From positions 232,764-296,763 of the forward strand of contig JBBHKE010001378.1 in the NCBI GenBank assembly GCA_037447655.1: DNA of 64,000 bases, written 5' to 3'. Positions 10,582 to 21,910 of this stretch are shown here, in pieces; the first letter of the stretch is position 1, and each line of letters opens with the position of its first letter. A program made the position numbers and the translations under genes. A model generated the notes under the pieces. That model did not search any database. It saw nothing but the letters and a program-made list of their open reading frames with translations, and had not been told where the DNA came from. The DNA is from Zygnema cylindricum (taxonomy: Eukaryota > Streptophyta > Zygnematophyceae > Zygnematales > Zygnemataceae).

Positions 10582-11490
10582 TACAGACTAGGTTTCTTAA
10601 ATTTTGGCAGGAGGTGCGGACTGCGTGGACATAGTGACACAGGTTCAAAAAACGAGTTAGTGACCCACTTTGCAAAGTACTGTACTGTACACCGTGAATC
10701 GTTATTAGCGTATACAAATTATTAGTGTATATAATGAATTAGTGTGATGTACTCTAATTTGTGTATCAATACCATTTTCAAAAAAATGTTTAATTGTAAT
10801 TTCTCCATAATGATGATTTGGGTATACATGATCCGCCGTCGTAGCATATACGTTAAAATAGGTAGAAGTACAAAATTTGACAATCCGTACGACGTGGCGT
10901 CCGTCCCCTGTAAAAGTCCATAATTCTATTTTGGGTTTGCGAATATACAATCATTACACCATGCATAATTATACACTAAAATAGATACGAGTATAAATTG
11001 TCGAAATGTACGGGTATGTGTACTTTCACTTAAGTTCATTCGTGACTCTTATAAGCGTTTGTTTCGCACGCGGTGAATATGATTACAGTAAAATAGGTGC
11101 GAGTACAACGTATGAGAAACGTTCATTGTCACGTCGTATAGTAAAATCTATGCAACGGGCTGTAAAACGCAGTTACGTTACAACGCTCTGAAACCGTACA
11201 ATTTCAATATGTTCATTCAGTTAGATTTGTATTGTACAATGAACGAAACTATAACTGCACTGTTACTTGCAAAGAGTATGCAACATGAGCGTGGATAAAA
11301 TGACATTAGTATAAGTGGCGCACGCTTTGTTTGCGAATATTCTCAGTGCTTACTTGAATTCACTTTCATGTGTATGGGCATGTAAAGCTGTTAAATATGA
11401 GCATAGATAAAATCACATATTAATACGTACCACATTACTAACATATAAGCGTTTGGGTTTTATCTTAATACCTGAAAATGTCCCCTGCCT
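10582..11490. other. Intergenic DNA with TIR-element fragments
   Basis: A left TIR end, CACCGTGAATCGTTATTAG, begins at 10690 after TA, but its partner end was not found before the assembly gap. The rest is AT-rich, contains many GTAC words and has no convincing gene. Confidence 0.5.
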
Positions 11491-11500
11491 NNNNNNNNNN
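11491..11500. other. Assembly gap (10 N)
   Basis: Ten N bases lie just before the satellite array, so the true start and length of the array are unknown. Confidence 0.99.
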
Positions 11501-11509
11501 TTTGATGTG

Positions 11510-13870
11510 TTTAACAATCGCTATTGTGTAATTTAGGTAACAATTCTTGTTATCGCTAACAATTTGTGTAGTTTAAGTAACAATTCTTGTTATCGCTAAC
11601 TGTTTGTGTAATTTAGGTAACAATTTTTGTTATCGCTAACTAATTGTGTAACTTAGATACCAATTCCTGTAAGCGCGAACAGTTTGTGTAATTTAGAAAA
11701 CAATTCCTGTTATCGCTAACTATTTCGTTAATTTAGGTAACAATTCTTGTTATCGCTAACTGTTTGTGTAATTTAGAAATTTATTCTTGTTATCGCTAAC
11801 TGTTTGTGTAATTTAGGTAATAATTCTTGTTATCGCTAACAGTTTGTGTAATTTAGGTCAGAATTCTTGTTATCGCTAACTCTTAGGTTAATTTAGGTAA
11901 CAATTTTTGTTATAGCTAACAATTTATGTGATTTAGGTAACAATAATTGTTATCGCTAACTGTTTATATAATTTAGATATAAATTTCTGTTATCGCTAAC
12001 TGTTTAGTTAATTTAGGTAACGATTCTTGTTATCGCTAACTGTTTGTGTAATTTAGGTAAAAATCTTGTTATTTCTAACAGTTTGTGTATGTTAGGTAAC
12101 AATTCCTATAAAAGCAAATAGTTTGTGTAATTTAGATAACAATTCATGTTATCACTGACTGTTTTGTTAATTTAGGTAACAATTCTTGTTATCGCAAAAT
12201 TGACTTTGTCATTTAGGTAACAATTCTTGTTATCGCTATCAATTTGTGTATGTTAGGTAACAATTATTGTTATCGCTGACCGCTTTTGTAATTTAGGTAA
12301 CAATTGTTGGTTTCGCTATTAATTTGTGTAGTTTAAGTTACAATTATTGTTATCGCTAAAAATTTGTGTAGTTTTTGTTACAATTCTTGTTATCGCTAAC
12401 ATTTTATGTAATTTAGGTAACAATTCTTGTTATCGCTAACTGTTAGTGTAATTTAGGTATTAATTATTGTTATCGCTAACAGTTTGTGTAATTTATATCA
12501 CAATTCTTGTTATCGCTAACTCTTAGGTTAATTTAGGTAACAATTCTTGTTATGGCTAACCGTTAATGTAATTTAGGTAACATTTATAGTTATCGCTAAC
12601 TGTTTATATAATTTAGATATCAATTCTTGTTTTCGCTAACTGTTTGTGTAATTTAGGTAACAATTCTTGTTATTGCTATTTGTTTGTGTAATTTAGGAAA
12701 CTATTCTTGTTATCGCTAACTGTTTGTGTAATTTAAGTAACAATTTTTGTTATCGCTAACAGTTTATGTAATTTAGGTTACAATTATTGTTATCGCTAAC
12801 TGTTTATATAATTTAGATATCAATTTCGTTATCCCTAACTGTTTAGTTAATTTAGGTAACAATTCTTGTTATCGCTAACAGTTTGTGTAAGTTAGGTAAC
12901 AATTCCTGTAAGAGCAAATAATTTGTGTAATATTAATAACAATTTATGTTATCGCTAAGTGTTTGTGTAATTTACGTAACAATTCTTGTTATCGCTAACA
13001 GTTTGTGTATGTTAGGTAACAATTAATGTTATCGCTGACCGCTTTTGTAATTTAGGTACTAATTGTTGGTATCGCTATACATTTGTGTAGTTTAAGTTAC
13101 AATTCTTGTTATCGCTAACAATTTGTGTTGTTTCAGTAACAATTCTTGTTATCGCTAACAGTTTATGTAATTTAGGTAACAATTCTTGTTAACGCTAACT
13201 GTTAGTGTAATTGAGGTATTAATTCTTGTTATCGCTAAATGTTTGTGTAATTTAAGTAAAAATTCTTGTTATCGCTAACAGTTTGTGTAAGTTAGGTAAC
13301 AATTCTTGTTATCGCTAACTGTTTGGTTAATTTAGGTAACAATTTTTGTTATCGCTAACAGTTTGTGTAATTTAGGTAACAAATCTTGTTATCGCTAACT
13401 AATTGTGTAATTTAGGTAAAAATTCCTATAAGGGCAAATAGTTTGTGTAATTTAGATAACAATTCATTTATCGCTTACTGTTTGTGTAATTTAGGTAACA
13501 ATTCTTGTTATCGCTAACTGTTTGGTTAATTTAGGTAATAATTTTTGTTATCGCTAACTGTTTGTGTAATTTAGGTAACAAATCTTGTTATTGCTAATAG
13601 TTTGTGTAAGTTAGGTAACAATTCCTATAAGGGCAAATAGTTTGTGTAATTTAGATAACAATTTATGTTATCGCTGACTGTTTGTGTAATTTAGGTAACA
13701 ATTCTTGTTATCGCTAACTAATTGTGTAATTTAGGTAACAATTATTGTTATCGGTGACCGCCTTGTAATTTAGGTAACAATTGTTGGTATTGCTATTAAT
13801 TTGTGTAGTTTAAGTTACAATTCTTGTTATCGCTAACAATTTGTGTAGTTTCAGTTACAATTCTTGTTAT
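11510..13870. repeat. 40-bp tandem satellite with higher-order repeats
   Basis: About 59 degenerate copies of a 40-bp unit are present, roughly GTTTGTGTAATTTAGGTAAC followed by AATTCTTGTTATCGCTAACT. Each unit carries two short dyads, AACAA-TTC-TTGTT and GTTA-TCGC-TAAC. Unusual variants recur in order about every 720-760 bp, for example the units with GACCGC at about 12280, 13037 and 13757. That indicates higher-order units of 18-19 monomers. There are no unique spacers, so it is not a CRISPR. The right edge is cut by the LTR of element 2. Confidence 0.93.
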
Positions 13871-14688
13871 TGTTGGTTTTGGAAACCTTTAGTCCACTCT
13901 ATATCTCGTGTGTGAGAAAGAGAGTCTAGACTTATTCGGTTTTTGTGTACAAAATGAGGTGACGTAGAAAAGATGTGGTGTGGTATTTAACTCCAAAAGG
14001 AGTTGACAGATTTGGTACACTCTATGTACACGTGTCGGTCCGTGGGGAAGTCAAGCTTGGTTCAGTTGGTTGACAAAGTACATATTTACTTGAGGGACCT
14101 GATTTACACGTGGAGGTTCATCTTTGTTGATGAATGAATACGCGGACAGCGGACGGATTTTACCGTCATTTTTGGAAGAGAAATATTGACCGAGCCGTCA
14201 TTTGAGCAGACTAACTTTGACTGCGTACTTTAGTAGTGGCTGGGGTTAAGGGTTGATGTAAATACTTGAACAGTAGATGGCGCGGTTTAGTTTGATTAAT
14301 TTTTAGTGTACCGACACACCACGGTAGTTGTGGTACGGTGTAGATCAGCTGTAGGTTCACTTTGTATATGTAGGACTTAGAATATTTTGGAGTTAGGAAT
14401 TCTGTGTATGGAAAACTGCAAAGCAGTTTTTTGGGTGTCTTTGAATTACAAAATCTTTGTTATCTTTGGGCAAAACTCTGTGAAATTTTGCATGTGATTT
14501 TTTTGGTGTATAATTTACATTGTGACAAATTTGCAGACCTAGGGTGTGTCTGGTTTGCTTGGGGCTTCATTGTGAAGTTGGTCTTTTGTGGGTATTTCGT
14601 GAGAGTTTCCTCTTTTTGTATTGATTAATATGGCAACAACTGGTGCTTCTTCTTCTTCTTCCGGGGCACCAGTTGCCTCAGGACAACA
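13871..14688 (+). repeat. 5' LTR of element 2
   Basis: This LTR is about 818 bp and starts TGTTGG. The right end is placed at ACA (14688) because the primer-binding site follows after one base, as in element 1. The gag ATG at 14630 and about 19 gag codons lie inside it. Confidence 0.8.
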
Positions 14689-14689
14689 G

Positions 14690-14703
14690 GTCACGGGCCC
14701 ACC
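14690..14703 (+). other. Primer-binding site of element 2 (diverged)
   Basis: GTCACGGGCCCACC occupies the same place as the site of element 1 and differs from it by two T-to-C changes. It encodes the QQVTGPP part of gag. Confidence 0.65.
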
Positions 14704-17085
14704 CTCACGGATCCCGGTGTTCAATGGGCAAAAGTATTTGTATTGGGCGGATTTAACTAAGTCTTACCTTAAGCAAGTAAAACTATATGATGTGGTTTCC
14801 GGTGTTCTTCCAAATACGGATCCGGATTTTGATAAGAAAAATGAGGATGCTTTGCATGTTCTTAAATTACTCTTGTCAGAAGATTTGAGCATGACATATA
14901 TCAATATCTCTACGGCATCTGAAATATGGAAGGCTTTGAAAGAATCTTATGTCCTAGCTAGTGAGCAGAATGAGGTTATAACTGCTGGAAAGATTTGGGA
15001 TTATAAGTATACTGGGGGGGATACGAACTCATATTGTAACGGCTTGAAACTTCTTTTGTCAGAAAATGCATGTTCCGGGGGGAATTTTCCTCCCTATCAT
15101 CAAGCTATGATTCTAATGAGAGGGTTTCCTCTGAATATAAAGGAGCCGCGGAACAATTAAAGAGGTTGGAGAAGAGTAAATGGAATATAGCTATAGCTCA
15201 AGATTATCTCTTAGAGGAAGAGGCCACTCAGATAGCATTAAATGGTGGACACTCAGCGGTAGCTTACAATGCTCAGACATATAAGCCGGCTGGTTTTTCC
15301 GGAAATAGGAACTTTACCCCTAATCCGAATTATAGGCAATATGATAGGTGTGTCTGTTGCTTTGGTCAAGGTCATGTTTTTCGGCTGTGTCCGGCATTTA
15401 TAAAAGCGTGTGAAACAGGAATTTATCGTGCGCGGTGGAAGGTACGGTCGGAGGATTCACCATCCAAAGTGGCGGCATCAAAACTGCCGGTTAAAAATGC
15501 GGCGTTCTTTGCAACCGATGAGACGCCACAAGACGAACCGGTGGAGGAAAAAGACGACGTGGTCAGATTTCCGCAATCAGATGACGATGAGTTATTCGCT
15601 CTCGCAAAGGATCTCATGGAGGGACCTCAAGAAAACGGGTGGATTATGGACTCCGGATGCTCTTCCCACATGTGCGGCAACCGTGCTTACTTCAAAACCC
15701 TCACTCAAATTCCCACTCGCCGGATTTATTATGCGGATGACAGCGGCGTGGAGGCTACGGCAAAGGGAAGCGTGGAGTTAGCTTGTGACATCAATGGTCA
15801 GGTTGTAAAAAGGACCTTGCATGATGTTCTCTATATTCCAAAGTTTAAGAAAAAAATGTTTTCCACTTCGGTGGCTGAAATGAAAGGATTTGAAATTTTG
15901 CAAAAGAATGGGAAAAAGGTAGTAAGCAAAGATGGAAGAATAGCCTTGATAGGAACTAGAGGCCCAAACTTGTTGTATCGGATGGACTTGGCTAATAAAA
16001 TTGACTTTGCATACTCCAGTGTCCTTCCGGAAAATGTTTTGTGGCATAAGAGGCTCGGACATGTTCATCACGAGAGACTTGATAAAATGGTAAAACAAAA
16101 TATGATAGATGGTGTTAATTTAGGCCAGAGAGACTCTCATGTATGTGATGGGTGTGCTTTAGGAAAGCTTCATAAGTTACCCCTACCTCAGGCCGCGGAT
16201 AACCGTGCTACGGATTTGCTACAAATTATTCATTCGGATGTGTGGGGACAGTCAAAAGTCCCTTCCCTCAGTGGCAGGCGGTTTTTGGTCTCTTTTACTG
16301 ATGATTTCTCTCGGTACAGCAAGGTTTACTTTATGAAGGAGAAGAGTGAAGTGTTCACTCACTTCAAGCACTTTCGGGTTTGGGCGGAAAAGCTTCATGG
16401 GAAACCTATCCTCTCTCTTCGGTCGGACAACGGAGGTGAATATATCTCTCATGTATTCTCGGACTATTTAAAAGAAAACGGCATTTCTCGGCAATATACA
16501 GTTCCCTATACTCCGGAGCAAAACGGAGTATCGGAAAGACTCAACCGAACTTTAACAGAAAGTGCAAAATCTATGATGTTAGATAAAGGGATAGATTTCA
16601 AGTTTTGGGGTGAGGCTTTCTCTTGTGCTTCGTATATAAGAAATAGAATAGCAACTAGAGCCGTGAAAGGAAAAACACCATATGAAGTGTGGACCGGAAG
16701 AAAGCCTAATGTTAGTCACTTTCGGGTTTTTGGGAGCAAATGTTTTATTTTGGATAATCTCCATATTTCAAAGCTTAGTCCGAAATCGGTTCCCGAGATT
16801 TTTATGGGATATGATGATGAGTCCGTAGGTTATAGAGTATACAATACGGATAGAAAAACTCTTCAAGTTGCTAGAAATATTCAGGTTAAGGAAGAAAGTC
16901 AATCGGTTGATGTGTTTGGCATGTCAGATTTAGAGAAAAATGCCAAAATTCAAAAATATGTTATTTTTGAGAGTGTTCCTTTTACATGTTCCACTACCTC
17001 TTCCTCATCTATCGGTGGTGAGACATCTCCTATTCATACTCTGAACACTCCGGCTGATCCACTTGTTGAGAATACTCAACCTCTG

Positions 17086-17124
17086 CCTCCTCCTCCTCCT
17101 CCTCCTCCTCCTCCTCCTCCTCCT
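17086..17124 (+). repeat. CCT microsatellite coding a proline run
   Basis: About 13 CCT triplets encode consecutive prolines in the linker between integrase and RT of element 2. Replication slippage is the simplest origin. Confidence 0.9.
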
Positions 17125-18841
17125 CGACGGCCACGTACGGATCCGACGATTCCAGCCTCAGGTTTTCCGAGGGGAAGAAGGCAAAACAGTAGGCTGCGAG
17201 GTGAACCGGTGGAGCATGCTCTATTTTCTGCCATAACAATGGAACCGGCTACCATACAGGAGGCTTTTTCAGCTCCAGAAAAAGATCAATCGATCTCCGC
17301 GGCGAACGATGAAATGTGGTCGATAATGGAGGCTCACACTTGGGAGCTTGTGGAACTTCCGCCGGATCGAAAGGCAATAGGTTGTAAGTGGGTCTTCAAA
17401 GTTAAGTTAAAACCCGATAATTCCATTGAAAGATACAAGGCTAGGCTTGTTGCAAAGGGTTAAAGTCAGAAGGAGGGAATTGACTGTATAGAGACTTTCT
17501 CTCCGGTTGTCCGGTTTCCAACTGTTAGAATTTTGTTGTCTCTAGAGGCCATTGAAGATATGGAATTACATCAAATGGATGTTAAAATCGCTTTCTTGCA
17601 TGGAGACTTAGAAGAAGTGATTTATATGAAGCAGCATGAAATGTATGTAGAGACAGGAAGAGAAAATCTGGTCTGTAAGTTGTTAAAATCCTTGTACGGC
17701 CTAAAGCAGGCTCCTCGTCAGTGGAATCTAAAACTACATGAGTTTCTAACCGGTCTTGGCTTTGTAAGGATTAGTTCAGATCACTCAGTGTATGTTATGG
17801 AAGGGGAAGATGGGATTATTTACATTGCCGTATATGTAGATGATTTGCTGCTGCTAAGTAAGTCATTGAATGAGATTAATAAAATTAAAGCAGCCTTGAA
17901 TTCAAGATTTGAGATGAACGATTTAGGTGAGGCAAAGTATATTCTTGGAATTCAAGTAGAACGGGATAGAGATAAGAGAATGATCTATCTAACGCAGCGG
18001 GAAGGGATGGAGAATGTGCTTGAAAGATTCGGCATGGCAGAGGCAAAGGGAAGTGCCACTCCTATGGAATTTAAGCAGAAAGTGGAAGGCATGGAGACCG
18101 ATGGAGGAGTCATTTTTGACGATACTTTAGAGTCAAGGGAGGCAGATTTTATGGCCACCATTCTATACCGGCAGATTGTCGGCAGCCTAATCTACTTCAT
18201 GAATTGCACAAGGCCGGACATTGCGGTAGCAGTTGGTGCCTTGAGCCGGAGTTTGCAAATCCTAGGAAAACGGATTGGGAGGCAGCAAAGAGGGTTCTTC
18301 GGTACCTTGCACGGACACGAAACCTTCGACTTGCTTTCGGTGGAGAAAAAGTTAGAATTCAGACTTGGTGCGATGATAGTTACGGAGACATGCCAAGCCG
18401 ACGTTCCACCACTGGATTTATATTGAAGATTGGAAGTGGAACATGCTGCTGGAGCAGCAAGCTTCAAAAGGTAACGGCTCAGTCTACAATGGAGGCTGAA
18501 TATATGGCAGCAAGCTCAGCTGTCAAGGAGTTATTGTGGGTAAAGTCTCTCTTTCAAGAACTCCATTTTATGCAATCCGGACCTCAAATAGTGTGGTGTG
18601 ATAACCAGGCTGCTATTGCGATTGCATCTAACCCAAGTCATCACTACAAAAGCAAACACATTGATATCAAGTTGCATTTTGTGAGAGAGAAGGTGATGAA
18701 CAGAATTTTAAGACTCACTTATATGCCGGATGAGATGATGGTAGCCGATATGATGACTAAGGCTTTATCGGCACCTAAATTGAAGTTTTGTAGAGAGGAG
18801 TGTGGACTTAGTGACTAAGAGAGTCTAAAGGTTTAGGGGAG

Positions 18842-19651
18842 TGTTGGTTTTGGAAACCTTTAGTCCTCTCTATATCTCGTGTGTGAGAAAGAGAGTCTAG
18901 ACTTAGTCGGATTTTGTGTACAAAATGAGGTGACGTAGACAAGATGTGGTGTGGTATTTAACTCCAAAAGGAGTTCACAGATTTGGTACACTCTATGTAC
19001 ACGTGTCGGTCCGTGGGGAAGTCAAGCTTGGTTGAGTTGGTTGACAAAGTACATATTTACTTGAGGGACCAGATTTACACGTGGAGGTTCATCTTCAGCG
19101 ATGAATGAATGCGTGGAAGACGGACGGAGTCCGCCGTCATTTTTGGAAGAAGAATATTGACTGCCCCGTCATTTCAGCGGGCGAACTTTGACCGTGTACT
19201 ATTTCAATTTGGCGGTTGTTAGTTTTAGATTTGTTGTAAATATTGTGTACGGTTGACAGCATGTTTTTGTTTTATTAGATTTAGTTTACCGGTCAACCAA
19301 CGGTGTAGATCAGCTGCAGATTCACTTGTATATATAGGACTTAGAATATTTTGGAGTTAGGAATTCTGTGTATGGAAAACTGCGAAGCAGTTTTTGGGTG
19401 TCTTTAAATTACAAGATCATTGTGATCTTTGGGCATAACCTTGTGAAATTCTGCATGTGATTTTTTTGGTGTATAATTTACATTGTGACAAATTTGCAGA
19501 CCTAGGGTGTGTCTGGTTTGCTTGGGGCTTCATTGTGAAGTTGGTCTTTTGTGGGTATTTCGTGAGAGTTTCCTCTTTTTGTATTGATTAATATGGCAAC
19601 AACTGGTGCTTCTTCTTCTTCTTCCGGGGCACCAGTTGCCTTAGGAAGACA
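18842..19651 (+). repeat. 3' LTR of element 2
   Basis: It begins TGTTGG after the polypurine end TTTAGGGGAG and repeats the 5' LTR through the gag ATG (19592) and the first codons. The exact right end is uncertain by a few bases because the flanking sequence is rearranged. Confidence 0.82.
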
Positions 19652-20841
19652 TTAGGAAGAAAAAATCATCGGAAATTTTTGACTCAAATCTGATTTTTAC
19701 TGACTTTGTATACTTGAAGGGATCCATAGGCTTTCCTTCATCCATAACTACCAGGTGTTTTACTAAGTTTATATCTTCTCTTTTAGGATCATAAACTCTG
19801 TATCCTTTGACATCATCATCATCTCCTGACAAGTACCCCGGTTTTCCTTTAGGATCTAGCTTCCAGTTCGACTGATCTGTATCTAGACTGAACACTTGAC
19901 TGCCGAAAACCTTTAAGTGAGATATGTCTTGTTTCCGACCGGTCCATCTCTCATAAGGTGTTTGGTCTTTTACTGCTGAAGTAAGAACTCTATTCTTGAG
20001 GTAATTAGCACAATTCATTGCTTCTGCCCAAAACCTTTTTCCTATCTTCTTATCTGACAACATACTTCTAGCATTATCACTTAGTATCCTATTTAGTCTT
20101 TCAGGTACCCTATTGTGTTCTGGGTTTTCTGGAACTGTCTTTTGGTGTTGGACTCCATCTTCCCTCAGAAAATCCTCAAACTGGTTAGAGGTATACTCTC
20201 CACCATTGTCACTCCTAACTCTCTTGATTGGGGTTTCATGGAGTTTTTCACTCCATGCTTTATATTATCTAAAACATTCCTCAGCCTCTAACTTATTTTT
20301 CAAGAAATACACCTTGGAATACCGAGACCAATCATTGGTGATAGTCATTATAAATCTCTGCCCCCCGGGTGAGGGCACTTTGGCCGGTCCCCGAATATAG
20401 GTGTGTACTAAATCTAAGATATTTTCTCCCTTATAGGTGGCAATTTTTCGGAAGTGTAACCTGTGTGCTTTACCTTGAGCACATCCACTACAATCACTTA
20501 GATTCTCACTTTCAATGAACTGAATCCCTTCCACTACTCCCATCCTTTTCATCTCTTTTAACTTATCTAGATTCACATGCCCAAGCCTCTTATGCCACAA
20601 CATTATATCATGAACACCAGCATAACAAAGTTTCTTCTTTTTATTCCTTAAATTCAGCCTAAACATCCCTTGGCTGCCTTTTTTCAGCAGTGAAATAAAC
20701 TTCCTCTTCAAAACAAGCTGTAAAGACTCCTTTCCTAGTGCTAGTATCAAAACCCTTGTCATCTAATACAGATGTAGAGATGAGGTTTTTGTTCAGCTCC
20801 GGAATAAATAATACATCAGAGAATGTAACGATGGATGTCTT
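19652..20841 (-). pseudogene. Internal copia fragment (element 3), protease to integrase
   Basis: Minus-strand frames give integrase motifs GHVNLDKL, CSGCAQGK and TNDWSRYS at 20265-20762. At 19652-20063 they give FWAEAMNCANYLKNRV through DEGKPMDPFKYTK. The sequence is closest to element 1. No LTR belongs to it: on the right it is cut by the end of element 4 and on the left it abuts element 2. Frameshifts separate the blocks. Confidence 0.85.
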
Positions 20842-21748
20842 TGTTATTCTACAACCACTAGAGCAGGTGGAGCATCAGCAGTAGTAGTGGAAGTAGACAT
20901 AATCTCACTCAGAGAAGCTTATCAAGAATCTTATTAAACAGTTGTTTTCTACAGCTCACCAAATCTGATAAAATGAACCAAACTGCTTCAAACTATAAAG
21001 CAGTATAGATTATCACAAAGACTGACAACTCCCAAAGTTTCAGCTCAATTGATCTAACATACACCAAGATATGCAACTCAGAAGTTTCCCAAAAACAGTT
21101 TGCAGATTACACAGTCTGGAAGTCTGGATACATAAAAGGTTCTACGACCTAAGTCTTATACTCTTCACTTAGTTATACTTCTACATAGTGTTGTACCGCC
21201 GATACAAGTGTTCCTACAAGATACGTCCAAAAGAACTAAACTGCCACTAAGGTCTAAGTGCACCTGATCACGCTAAAACTAATCTATCATTGCACACTCA
21301 ATATGACTGAGAATCCTATACAGGTTATTTAATCAAATACTTGTCGCCTCGCTTAGTGAATCTCGTACGTTGACTTGATTCGAATCAACCGCAGTAGAGC
21401 AGTCTAATTCCTGATTATATTCAAAAATATCCGCAGCTTCGTAGCAGCTGCGTTATCACATAAAAACGTTAGCCGCAGCTGCGTTTGTCTTGTTGCGTAG
21501 AAACTGCGTTGTTATGTACCAAAATATCTGCAGTTGCGTTTGACTCGTTGCGTGGCAGGCTGCGTTTGTTCGTACAGACCATATCACAAATAACCGCAGC
21601 TGCGCTTGTTCCATCTGCGTCGCAGCTGCGTTGTCGGTGCCATTCAAAAACCTGTACTGTGATTCAAGTGATGACGCATGTCCATATAGATCTATTTTTT
21701 CCGCCGTCCTATAAATTTGCTGAGACTTAAAGCTTTTCAAAAAAAACA
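20842..21748 (-). repeat. 3' LTR of element 4
   Basis: This LTR is about 907 bp, and in element orientation it starts TGTTTTT after the polypurine end TTTAGGGGAG. It contains a cluster of CAGCTGCG words at 21430-21630 and the gag ATG plus about 18 codons at its far end. Confidence 0.85.
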
Positions 21749-21910
21749 CTCCCCTAAAGCTTTAGACTCAGTATGTCAGAGCAGTTGCAATTTCGAACTT
21801 GCGCAGCATCGCTGCATAGCAACGTAGCAATTTTAGCAAGTTACGTAGTCCTAATATATCCCTATCATTGGGCTAGAGCAGCATAGCAGTATAGCAGTGG
21901 AGCAACTTAG

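Larger units (their letters stand above)
14630..18818 (+). pseudogene. Copia gag-pol, element 2
   Basis: Gag starts at ATG 14630 inside the LTR, and its zinc knuckle is CVCCFGQGHVFRLC near 15350. Protease has MDSGCSSHM at about 15645. Integrase shows GHVHHERL and CDGCALGK, then HSDVWGQ, RSDNGGEY and PEQNGVSERLNR. A proline run from CCT repeats separates integrase from RT. RT has GCKWVFKVKL and YVDDLLLL (near 17840), and RNase H ends at 18818. Three lesions are clear: a frameshift near 15118-15135 within gag, an in-frame TAA at 17461 where relatives have Tyr, and a frameshift near 18255. The gag shift lies upstream of the zinc knuckle, so it is more likely a mutation than a programmed site. 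Confidence 0.92.
13871..19651 (+). mobile_element. Ty1/copia retrotransposon, element 2
   Basis: A 5.8-kb element with two LTRs starting TGTTGG, inserted at the end of the satellite array. Domain order is gag, protease, integrase, RT, RNase H. The left flank (GTTAT) is satellite, while the right flank is part of another copia element, and no target duplication is visible. The right side was therefore rearranged or deleted after insertion. The coding region has only a few lesions, and the LTRs are clearly similar by eye. Confidence 0.9.

Noticed and set aside
11510-13870. CRISPR-like regular repeats
   Set aside because: The 40-bp units are contiguous with no unique spacers, and the context is a eukaryotic genome.
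15070-15160. Programmed frameshift between gag and pol in element 2
   Set aside because: The shift lies within the gag capsid region, upstream of the zinc knuckle, and relatives read through here in one frame, so a mutation is more likely.
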